5,050 nt of DNA from Opitutaceae bacterium (lineage in GTDB: Bacteria > Verrucomicrobiota > Verrucomicrobiia > Opitutales > Opitutaceae), in assembly GCA_020847775.1 (NCBI GenBank), contig JADLBI010000140.1:1-5050 (forward strand), read 5' to 3'. Under the pieces are notes generated by a model, which saw nothing but the letters and a program-made list of their open reading frames with translations, was not told the DNA's origin and did not search any database. The position numbers and the translations under genes were made by a program. This document shows, one piece after another, positions 1-5,050 of this stretch. Every line of letters starts with the position of its first letter. Position 1 is the stretch's first letter.

Positions 1-555
1 CTCGCGGGCGTGCCCTCGATCGTGTTTGGCCTGTTTGGGTTCGGCCTGTTCGTGATGTTCTTCGGCTGGAATGTGTCGCTCCTGGCCGGTTGGTTCACGC
101 TGGCGTTCATGGTGCTGCCCGTGGTGATCACGGCGTCGGAGGAGTCGCTCAAGGCGGTGCCCAAGGGTTTTCGCGAGGGCTCACTCGCACTCGGTGCCAC
201 CAAGTGGCAGACCATCCGCAAAAACGTGCTGCCTTATGCGCTGCCGGGTATTTTGACCTCATCAATTCTCGGCATCGCCCGCGTGGCCGGCGAGACCGCA
301 CCGATCATGTTTACCGCCGCTTATGTTGTGCGCGACAAGATGCCTTGGGACGTGGAGAAGATCGGCGACTTCTTCTTTCAGGGCGTGATGGCCCTGCCTT
401 ACCACATTTACGTCGTCAGCTCGAAAATCCCGCAGAACGAATACACCGAGCGCGTGCAATACGGCACCGCCTTGGTTTTCCTGCTGATTGTCGCCCTCAT
501 CGCCGCGACCTCCATCGTGCTGCGCAATCATCTCCGCAACCGTTACAAATGGTGA
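1..555 (+). CDS. pstA: Phosphate ABC transporter permease PstA, C-terminal part (5' end outside window)
   Basis: Inner-membrane permease subunit that, with PstC, forms the channel of the high-affinity phosphate importer PstSCAB. The open frame runs from base 1 to a TGA at 553-555 and gives 184 residues; PstA proteins are usually near 280-300, so about 100 N-terminal residues or more are missing. The fragment opens with LAGVPSIVFGLFG, typical of the PstA/PstC permease core. Hydrophobic segments lie at about fragment residues 5-21, 26-44 and 154-174. The cytoplasmic EAA-type loop that docks on the ATPase is at about 48-80 (EESLKAVP then GATKWQTIRKNVLP). It is followed by GETAPIMFTAA (97-107), which points to PstA rather than PstC. 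The GTG at base 10 is an internal valine, not a start. The last codons overlap possible pstB starts, so the two are translationally close. Family is certain; PstA over PstC is also supported by pstB following directly. Confidence 0.93.
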   Translation, partial: LAGVPSIVFGLFGFGLFVMFFGWNVSLLAGWFTLAFMVLPVVITASEESLKAVPKGFREGSLALGATKWQTIRKNVLPYALPGILTSSILGIARVAGETAPIMFTAAYVVRDKMPWDVEKIGDFFFQGVMALPYHIYVVSSKIPQNEYTERVQYGTALVFLLIVALIAATSIVLRNHLRNRYKW

Positions 556-569
556 CCACCGAACCTATC

Positions 570-1406
570 ATGGACAAACGCCCGCCCAGCAGCATGGACC
601 AAGCCGCCACCCGCACCGCGCCCGTGTCGGTCCGGCCGGCGCCGGCCGGTCGCACGCTGATTAACATCGACCATGTTGATTTTTTCTATGGCGACCATCA
701 GGCGCTTTTCGACATCGATTTAAAAATCGAGGAGCGGAAGGTCACCGCGTTCATCGGCCCATCGGGCTGCGGCAAGTCCACCCTGTTGCGCTGCCTTAAT
801 CGCATGAACGACCTCATTGAGGGCGCGGCGGTCAAGGGCGGGCAGATTCGCATCCGCGACACCGACATTTACGGCCCCGGGGTCGATGTCATCGAGTTGC
901 GCAAGCGCGTGGGCATGGTGTTTCAGAAGTCCAATCCTTTCCCCAAATCCATTTACGAAAACATCACCTACGGATTGCGCCTGCAAGGCGTGCGGAGCAA
1001 ATCCCGCCTCGATGAGGTCGTTGAGAAATCGCTGCGCGGCGCCGCGCTTTGGGACGAGGTGAAAGATCGCCTGCACACCTCCGGCCTGGGCTTATCCGGC
1101 GGCCAGCAGCAACGCCTCTGCATCGCCCGCGCCATCGCGGTCGAGCCCGAGGTTATTTTGATGGATGAGCCCTGCTCCGCGCTCGATCCGATCTCCACCT
1201 CCAAGGTCGAGGAACTGATCCACGATCTCAAGGCGCGCTACACCATTATCATCGTGACACACAACATGCAGCAGGCGGCGCGCTGTTCCGACCTGACCGC
1301 TTTTTTTTACCTCGGGCGGCTCGTCGAATATGCCGCCACCCAGACCATTTTTATGAACCCCGCCAACGCCCAGACCGAAGCCTATGTTTCGGGTCGCTTT
1401 GGTTGA
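570..1406 (+). CDS. pstB: Phosphate ABC transporter ATP-binding protein PstB
   Basis: Cytoplasmic ATPase that powers phosphate import through PstA/PstC. From ATG 570 it has 278 residues, with all ABC motifs intact: Walker A GPSGCGKST at 63-71, Q-loop Q119 in VFQKSNPFP, signature LSGGQQQR at 175-182, Walker B VILMDEP at 195-201, D-loop SALD at 203-206 and H-loop H231 in THNMQQAARCSD. The last two strings and the end QTEAYVSGRFG are PstB hallmarks. About 27 Pro/Ala-rich residues precede the conserved domain, longer than in E. coli PstB. The start is uncertain: in-frame ATG 549 (overlapping the pstA stop, 285 aa), ATG 570, ATG 594 (270 aa) and GTG 624 are all possible, and none has a clear Shine-Dalgarno sequence. 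I chose 570 as a compromise with minimal spacing to pstA. A T8 run at 1301-1308 lies in the frame but does not break it. Confidence 0.95.
   Translation: MDKRPPSSMDQAATRTAPVSVRPAPAGRTLINIDHVDFFYGDHQALFDIDLKIEERKVTAFIGPSGCGKSTLLRCLNRMNDLIEGAAVKGGQIRIRDTDIYGPGVDVIELRKRVGMVFQKSNPFPKSIYENITYGLRLQGVRSKSRLDEVVEKSLRGAALWDEVKDRLHTSGLGLSGGQQQRLCIARAIAVEPEVILMDEPCSALDPISTSKVEELIHDLKARYTIIIVTHNMQQAARCSDLTAFFYLGRLVEYAATQTIFMNPANAQTEAYVSGRFG
632..649. repeat. Perfect 18-bp G/C-only palindrome inside the 5' part of pstB
   Basis: CCGGCCGGCGCCGGCCGG reads identically on both strands, centred between bases 640 and 641; the symmetry breaks at T631/T650. It encodes part of the Pro/Ala-rich N-terminal tail of PstB, ahead of the conserved ATPase domain. 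In RNA it could fold into a hairpin of about seven G-C pairs with a GCGC loop. Whether it has a function is unknown; such strings can arise by chance in GC-rich, low-complexity coding sequence. Confidence 0.6.
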
Positions 1407-1431
1407 TCCGTCAACCCCTCAACTCCTCAGC

Positions 1432-2148
1432 ATGAAACGCTTTTTTGATGCCGAACTCGAAACCTTCCGCACCCATCTCATCAAGATGGGGGAAACCGCC
1501 ATCACACAGATGCAAGACGCGATGAAGGCGCTGGCCGAGGCCGACATTGGCCTGGCGGATCGGGTGATCGCCCGCGACGATGAGCTCGACGACCTGGAAA
1601 TCCAGATCGACGAGGAGGCAATTCGCTACATGAACCTGCGCGCGCCGGTCGCCTCGGATCTACGGCTTGTGATTGTGGGGATGAAGGCATCGCACGATTT
1701 TGAGCGTGTCGGCGACGAGGCCACCGGCATTGCCAAGCGCACCAAGCGCCTGGCCGCCGAACCGCCGCTCAAGCCCTACGTGGACCTGCTGCGCATGGCC
1801 GGGTTGGCTGCGCGGATGTTGCGCGACGCGCTGGACTGCTTCCTGCACGGGGATGCCGCCAAAGCCGAGGCCATCATTCGTCGCGACACCGAAGTGGACG
1901 CCCTGAATAAGCTGATCCACCTCGATCTCATGGGCGTCATGCGTGACAATCCCGGCGCAATCAACCGAGCCATCGATCTCATGTTTGTTTCCAAGTCGGT
2001 CGAGCGCATCGCCGATCACGCCACCAACCTTGCCGAAGAGATGATCTACCTCGCGCAGGGCAAGGATGTGCGCCACGATCTGGCCCTCAAATCGGGCTGG
2101 GTTGAAGAGGGCGGGGCACCGACCACTCCCCACGAAACACCACGATGA
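1432..2148 (+). CDS. phoU: Phosphate signalling protein PhoU
   Basis: Cytoplasmic, probably dimeric adaptor that represses Pho signalling when phosphate is plentiful by linking the Pst transporter to the PhoR kinase. From ATG 1432 it is 238 residues, a normal PhoU length. Two tandem PhoU three-helix bundles are visible at about 1-112 and 113-212. Each carries the metal-cluster ExxxD motif: E91-D95 in DFERVGDEATGIAKR and E191-D195 in VERIADHATNLAEE. The opening MKRFFDAELE also fits the family. The body ends with GKDVRH near 210-215, where many PhoU proteins stop; a polar tail of about 23 residues follows. The frame stays open upstream to ATG 1384, but that start lies inside pstB and adds 16 residues unlike PhoU, so 1432 is preferred, leaving a 25-nt gap after pstB. 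No clear ribosome binding site precedes it. Confidence 0.95.
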   Translation: MKRFFDAELETFRTHLIKMGETAITQMQDAMKALAEADIGLADRVIARDDELDDLEIQIDEEAIRYMNLRAPVASDLRLVIVGMKASHDFERVGDEATGIAKRTKRLAAEPPLKPYVDLLRMAGLAARMLRDALDCFLHGDAAKAEAIIRRDTEVDALNKLIHLDLMGVMRDNPGAINRAIDLMFVSKSVERIADHATNLAEEMIYLAQGKDVRHDLALKSGWVEEGGAPTTPHETPR

Positions 2149-2194
2149 AGCGGCCCCTGTGCTGGTAATCCAATAACACGACCAAAGCGGCCCC
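2148..2194. repeat. Short direct repeat flanking the phoU-phoB gap
   Basis: The decamer AAGCGGCCCC occurs at 2148-2157, just at the phoU stop, and again at 2185-2194, immediately before the phoB ATG. The copies are 37 nt apart and the sequence between is AT-richer than its surroundings. The 46-nt gap shows no convincing Pho box, promoter or terminator. A seven-codon frame (MKRPLCW, 2145-2168) starts on the phoU stop in an ATGA overlap, but nothing shows that it is translated. Confidence 0.4.
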
Positions 2195-2908
2195 ATGACA
2201 ACGAGCGCGCCCAAAAAAATCCTAGTGATCGACGACGAAGCCGACGTCACCACGCTGCTCGCCTATAACCTCAAAGCCAAGGGCTTCGCCGTCGAGGCGG
2301 TCAATAATCCCGCCGCAAGCGTGGGGGTGGCGCGCGGTTTTTCACCAGATCTGGTGATTTTGGATGTCATGATGCCCGAGTTGAACGGCATCCAAATCTG
2401 TCGCCTGTTCCGCGCCGATCCGGAGCTTAAAAACATCCCCATTATTTTTTTGACGGCAAGGGCGGAAGAGAGCGACCGCATCCAGGGCTTGGAGGTCGGG
2501 GCCGACGACTACATCGGAAAACCGTTCAGCACCAAAGAACTGGTGCTGCGCGTGCAGTCGATCCTGCGGCGCGTCGGCGAGAGTGCCCAACCCGAGGGCG
2601 GGGTTTTGCGGGCCGGAGACATCGCCCTTGATTTGTCGCGGCACGAGGTGCGGCTGCGCGGCGAACGCGTGGACCTGACCGCCACGGAATTTAAACTATT
2701 GCAGCTGCTGTTGGAACGCCGCGGCCGCGTGCAAACGCGGGAGCAGCTCTTGACCAGCGTTTGGAATTACGAAACCGAGATCGAAACGCGCACGGTTGAC
2801 ACCCATGTCCGCCGCCTACGCGAAAAGCTCGGCGATCAGGCGGATTGGATCGAAACCATTCGCGGAGTGGGCTACCGCATGGCCGAAGCGCGGGCCGCCA
2901 ACGTCTGA
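2195..2908 (+). CDS. phoB: PhoB-type response regulator (OmpR/PhoB family)
   Basis: DNA-binding response regulator, 237 residues, expected to activate phosphate-starvation genes once phosphorylated by the adjacent PhoR. The receiver domain spans about 7-125: acidic pocket D13/D14 in VIDDEAD, phospho-acceptor D57 in LVILDVMMPELNG, switch residue T87 in FLTARAEE, and K109 in GADDYIGKPF. The C-terminal winged-helix domain spans about 137-232, with LTATEFKLLQLLLERRGRVQ, the recognition-helix region TVDTHVRRLREKLG (200-213) and the closing GVGYRM. ATG 2195 gives the standard N-terminus for the family; no Shine-Dalgarno is visible and the preceding bases are part of a direct repeat. It lies 46 nt after phoU and its TGA overlaps the phoR start. 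The PhoB name rests on domain type plus the pst-phoU-phoR context; OmpR-family paralogs look alike in isolation. Confidence 0.93.
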   Translation: MTTSAPKKILVIDDEADVTTLLAYNLKAKGFAVEAVNNPAASVGVARGFSPDLVILDVMMPELNGIQICRLFRADPELKNIPIIFLTARAEESDRIQGLEVGADDYIGKPFSTKELVLRVQSILRRVGESAQPEGGVLRAGDIALDLSRHEVRLRGERVDLTATEFKLLQLLLERRGRVQTREQLLTSVWNYETEIETRTVDTHVRRLREKLGDQADWIETIRGVGYRMAEARAANV

Positions 2909-4173
2909 TGGCCTGGCTACTCTCCCTGCTTTTGGCGGTTTGCCTGGCGGTCGCGCTATTCAAGTTGCGACAGCACCGGCGGGGCTTGCGGGCTTTGACG
3001 CACGCGTTGCGACAACGGCAGCGCTTCCTGCAAGAAGCAGCTCCAGCGCGCTTCGGGCCCGACTGGGGCCGGCTTTGTGAGGCGATCAATGCGTCTGCGG
3101 AGGAACTCAACCGCCTGCAGCAATACCGCACCAGCCAACTCGCCCAGCTCGAAGCCACGCTCGGCAGCCTGCAGGAGGCGGTGCTTATCGTGGATGATCG
3201 CAATCACGTCTTGCTGGCCAACCACGCGATGCAGGCGATTTTCCCTGACGCCAAGAACATCCTCGGCACACGGCTCGAACTCGTGCTGCACAGCCGGGAT
3301 TTTCTCGATTTCGTCGAAACCGTGCGCGCCGGTCGGCCCGTGCCCCTCCAGCCCATCGAATTTGCCCGCGGCAACGATTCGGTTTGGGCCGAGGTCACCG
3401 GCACGCTCGTCCCACCGCTCGATAATCAAAAGGATCAGTGGGCGCTCTTCGTCCTCCACGACATCACGCGCCAGCGCAAACTTGAGTCCGTGCGCAAGGA
3501 ATTCGTCGCCAACGTCTCGCACGAATTGCGCACGCCGCTCAGCGTCATCAAGGGCTACATCGAAACGCTGGTGGACGCGCATCGTGAGATGCCGGTGGCC
3601 GATCGCGACAAATTTCTCCACATCATCCAGCGGCACACGGAGCGCCTTAACTCTCTATTGGAGGACCTCCTTACGCTCTCGCGGCTCGAATCGATTAACC
3701 CGGGTCTGACGCGCGAATCCATCGCGCTCGGCCCCTTGATTACCGGCATTCTGGATGATTATCGCGGCCGTCCGGCCGCCGCCCAGCACCGTCTGAACCT
3801 CTCGCTCGATCCTGCCGTGGGGATGGCCCTAATTGATCCACTTAAGATCACCCAGGTCTTCGAAAACCTCCTCGACAACGCGCTCAAATACACGCCCGCC
3901 GGTTCGCACATCGACATCGCCACGCGACTGCGCGAAAAAGAGATCGAGCTCAGCATCCGCGACAACGGTCCGGGTATCCCGACCGAGGATCTGCCACACA
4001 TTTTCGAGCGGTTTTACCGTGTGGATAAGGGTCGTTCGCGCGAAAAAGGCGGCACCGGCCTCGGCCTGAGTATTGTGAAACACATCGTGCAGCTACACGG
4101 CGGCCGCGTTTGGGCGGAAAGCCAGCTAGGGCAGGGGAGCACGTTCTGTTTTACGCTGCCGCGCGGCGAGTGA
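2908..4173 (+). CDS. phoR: PhoR-type phosphate sensor histidine kinase
   Basis: Membrane-bound kinase/phosphatase for PhoB, 421 residues from ATG 2908, which overlaps the phoB stop as TGATG and so suggests translational coupling. The frame is open to ATG 2845, but that start lies inside phoB and its 21 extra residues are polar. One hydrophobic segment at about 3-19 is followed by Arg-rich residues, then a polar, probably helical linker (about 21-85). A PAS domain is at about 86-190 (LQEAVLIVDDRNHVLLANHAM to VLHDITRQRKLE). HisKA has the H-box FVANVSHELRTPL with H205. HATPase motifs are N-box QVFENLLDNALKYTP (N320, N324), G1 DNGPGIP (352-358), F-box FERFYRVD (366-373) and G2 GGTGLGLSIVKHIV (381-394), so catalysis looks intact. 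No periplasmic sensor domain or second membrane span is seen, which fits sensing through PhoU and the Pst transporter rather than direct binding of phosphate. Confidence 0.94.
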   Translation: MAWLLSLLLAVCLAVALFKLRQHRRGLRALTHALRQRQRFLQEAAPARFGPDWGRLCEAINASAEELNRLQQYRTSQLAQLEATLGSLQEAVLIVDDRNHVLLANHAMQAIFPDAKNILGTRLELVLHSRDFLDFVETVRAGRPVPLQPIEFARGNDSVWAEVTGTLVPPLDNQKDQWALFVLHDITRQRKLESVRKEFVANVSHELRTPLSVIKGYIETLVDAHREMPVADRDKFLHIIQRHTERLNSLLEDLLTLSRLESINPGLTRESIALGPLITGILDDYRGRPAAAQHRLNLSLDPAVGMALIDPLKITQVFENLLDNALKYTPAGSHIDIATRLREKEIELSIRDNGPGIPTEDLPHIFERFYRVDKGRSREKGGTGLGLSIVKHIVQLHGGRVWAESQLGQGSTFCFTLPRGE

Positions 4174-4183
4174 ATAAACGATA

Positions 4184-4290
4184 GCCGACCACGACATTGC
4201 GCGGTCGGCGCAATCGGGGGTAGGAACGAGCGGCCCGCTCGTCCGCATTGCGCCCTGGCGAGTTGCGCGCTTGTCTCCGCTTCGAAAGCG
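4184..4290. repeat. Cluster of overlapping inverted repeats between phoR and trmB
   Basis: The 139-base gap after phoR is dense in dyads. (1) GCCGACC 4184-4190 pairs with GGTCGGC 4203-4209. (2) ATTGCGC 4196-4202 pairs with GCGCAAT 4208-4214 around a 5-nt loop. (3) GGCGCAAT 4207-4214 pairs with ATTGCGCC 4247-4254, enclosing (4) a near-palindrome, ACGAGCGG 4226-4233 and CCGCTCGT 4235-4242. (5) CGCTT 4278-4282 pairs with AAGCG 4286-4290. Stems 1, 2 and 3 share bases, so they exclude each other. No T-run follows any stem, so this is not a typical intrinsic terminator, although it could end or stabilise the phoR transcript. It may instead be a dispersed REP-like palindromic element; that cannot be decided from one copy. 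Confidence 0.6.
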
Positions 4291-4312
4291 TGGCTCGTAT
4301 CGGGCCGCCGCC

Positions 4313-4906
4313 ATGCCGATCGAACAAGCTCAAGCCATTGCCGCCAGCCGCGAAAGCGACTTGTGCGCGCAGCTCGCCGCCCAGGCGGGCGACTGGGCGG
4401 GCCCGGTCACCTTGGAAATTGGCTGCGGCCATGGCCACTTTATGGCGGCTTACGCCGCGGCGCATCGCGCGGAGCGGTGCCTCGCGATCGACATCATGCG
4501 CGACCGGTTGGAACGCGCCCAGCGCAAGACCGACCGCGCAGGCTTGACCAATGTCGTGTTTCTCCGCGCCGAGGCCCGCATGTTGGTGGAAAACCTGCCC
4601 GAGAACCTGCGTCTTGATCGGATCTTCGTGCTTTTCCCTGATCCGTGGCCCAAGCGTCGCCATCACAAGAACCGGCTCATGCAGGCCGGGTTTCTGTCCG
4701 CACTCGCCCAGCACTGCGCGCCGGATGCCCGGCTGTTTTTCCGCACCGATCACGCGCCGTATTTTGCCGCCGCCGCCGCTTTGTTGGGGAGTCACCCCGA
4801 TTGGCGCTGTGTGGACGAGCCGTGGCCGTTTGAGCAGCCCACAGTGTTTCAAACCCGGGCCCCGGCCTTCCAATCCTGTGTCGCCGCACTGAGGCACCCG
4901 GCATAA
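4313..4906 (+). CDS. trmB: tRNA (guanine-N7-)-methyltransferase TrmB
   Basis: Cytoplasmic S-adenosylmethionine-dependent enzyme that makes m7G at position 46 in the variable loop of many tRNAs. From ATG 4313 it is 197 residues, slightly short for TrmB (commonly 210-240) because the N-terminal tail is brief. SAM-binding motif I is LEIGCGHGHF (34-43), with the acidic end of the next strand at D60 in CLAIDIMRDRLERA. The family signature FPDPWPKRRHHKNRLM is at 108-123, followed by FFRTDHAPYF (142-151). The C-terminal substrate motif, usually T-x-x-E (TKFE in E. coli), reads TVFQ at 177-180, so the glutamate is replaced by glutamine. A TTG at 4271 would add 14 residues but lies within the inverted-repeat region, so ATG 4313 is preferred. 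No Shine-Dalgarno is visible. It has no functional link to the Pho genes and is probably a separate unit or read-through gene. Confidence 0.94.
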   Translation: MPIEQAQAIAASRESDLCAQLAAQAGDWAGPVTLEIGCGHGHFMAAYAAAHRAERCLAIDIMRDRLERAQRKTDRAGLTNVVFLRAEARMLVENLPENLRLDRIFVLFPDPWPKRRHHKNRLMQAGFLSALAQHCAPDARLFFRTDHAPYFAAAAALLGSHPDWRCVDEPWPFEQPTVFQTRAPAFQSCVAALRHPA

Positions 4907-4975
4907 GCGCCGCACGGGAAGGGGGCAGGGGAGCCTAATTTAGTTTCAAGCGGGCAAATATCACAGCTTCGGGGG

Positions 4976-5005
4976 TTGACGCCGATGCGGACGGTTCCCT
5001 ACGAA
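4976..5005 (+). promoter_or_regulatory. Candidate sigma70-type promoter for the next gene
   Basis: A -35-like TTGACG at 4976-4981 (five of six consensus bases) and a -10-like TACGAA at 5000-5005 (T, A and the fifth-position A match; three of six) are separated by 18 nt. A transcript would start near 5012, about 30 nt before the ATG at 5044. The -35 match is good and the -10 only fair; position in a gene-free stretch ahead of a possible start codon is the main support. Confidence 0.5.
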
Positions 5006-5043
5006 TCGTCGTTTCAAATCCTTTCAGAAGCTTCCACGACACC

Positions 5044-5050
5044 ATGCCAC
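5044..5050 (+). CDS. Possible start of a further gene, cut by window edge
   Basis: An ATG at 5044-5046 followed by CCA lies about 38 nt downstream of the candidate promoter's -10 box. Only two codons are inside the window, so no product can be named and the start itself is unproven. There is no strong Shine-Dalgarno; CAGAAG at 5025-5030 is a weak match and rather far away. Confidence 0.25.

Larger units (their letters stand above)
4907..5050 (+). other. Intergenic region after trmB
   Basis: These 144 bases carry no convincing gene body on either strand. The first part is purine-rich (4916-4932) with a short AT-rich patch at 4936-4946, and no hairpin plus T-run terminator for trmB is seen. 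The second part contains a promoter-like pair of hexamers, then an 8-bp palindrome GAAGCTTC at 5027-5034, shortly before an ATG at 5044. The layout suggests the upstream region of another + strand gene. Confidence 0.6.

Noticed and set aside
90..569. Upstream extension of the pstB frame into pstA
   Set aside because: The frame is open but overlaps conserved pstA codons, and its translation is low-complexity and Arg-rich, unlike any PstB N-terminus.
1301..1308. T8 run in pstB as a programmed slippage site or sequencing error
   Set aside because: The frame is intact on both sides, with normal PstB sequence (TAFFYLGRLVEY), and no alternative-frame product looks meaningful.
2157..2184. Pho box in the phoU-phoB gap
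   Set aside because: CTGTGCT at 2157-2163 resembles half of the CTGTCAT repeat, but no second repeat occurs at the expected 11-base period.
1660..2253. Minus-strand open frame of 197 codons across phoU and the phoB start
   Set aside because: It is antisense to the conserved phoU and phoB coding sequence and shows no family features.
2956..3636. Minus-strand open frame of 226 codons across phoR
   Set aside because: It is antisense to the PAS and HisKA regions of phoR and has no recognisable motif.
4226..4242. Intrinsic terminator after phoR
   Set aside because: The stem is strong, but no U-run follows it or any other stem in the spacer.
4263..4300. Promoter for trmB (TTGTCT 4271-4276 with TCGTAT 4295-4300)
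   Set aside because: Both hexamers are poor matches, and the implied transcript start would be only a few bases before the ATG; it cannot be told from chance.
4151..4915. Long minus-strand open frame of 254 codons across trmB
   Set aside because: It is antisense to trmB, whose + strand product carries clear SAM-binding and FPDPWPK motifs. The minus product has no recognisable domain, and long antisense frames are common in GC-rich DNA.

Overview
The window is a GC-rich bacterial stretch in which every supported gene reads on the + strand. It holds the 3' half of a phosphate-uptake and phosphate-sensing operon, then a housekeeping tRNA methyltransferase gene, then what looks like the promoter of a further gene. 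High GC, weak or absent Shine-Dalgarno sequences, and the overall look of the proteins and the palindromic spacer suggest Verrucomicrobiota, possibly Opitutales. That is an inference from general appearance, not from a marker gene, and is only moderately likely.

Layout. 1-555 is the C-terminal part of pstA (phosphate permease subunit, cut by the window edge). About 570-1406 is pstB (ATPase of the transporter). 1432-2148 is phoU (negative modulator). 2195-2908 is a PhoB-type response regulator. 2908-4173 is a PhoR-type sensor kinase whose start overlaps the phoB stop. These five genes are tightly packed (overlaps or gaps of at most 46 nt) and probably co-transcribed. 4174-4312 is a spacer rich in inverted repeats. 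4313-4906 is trmB (tRNA guanine-N7 methyltransferase). 4907-5050 is non-coding, with a plausible sigma70-like promoter and a possible start codon at the very end.

How the genes work together. PstA is one of the two membrane subunits of the high-affinity phosphate ABC importer, and PstB drives it with ATP. PhoU links transporter state to PhoR. PhoR phosphorylates PhoB when phosphate is short, and PhoB then activates the Pho regulon, normally including pst itself. The order here (pstA-pstB-phoU-phoB-phoR) puts transporter, signalling adaptor and two-component system in one transcription unit, so the circuit could be autoregulated. Any Pho box would lie upstream of the window and is not seen.

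I found no mobile element, CRISPR array, RNA gene or clearly new system. The least explained parts are the nested, mutually exclusive inverted repeats between phoR and trmB, a perfect 18-bp all-G/C palindrome in the 5' coding part of pstB, and a substitution in the C-terminal substrate motif of TrmB.
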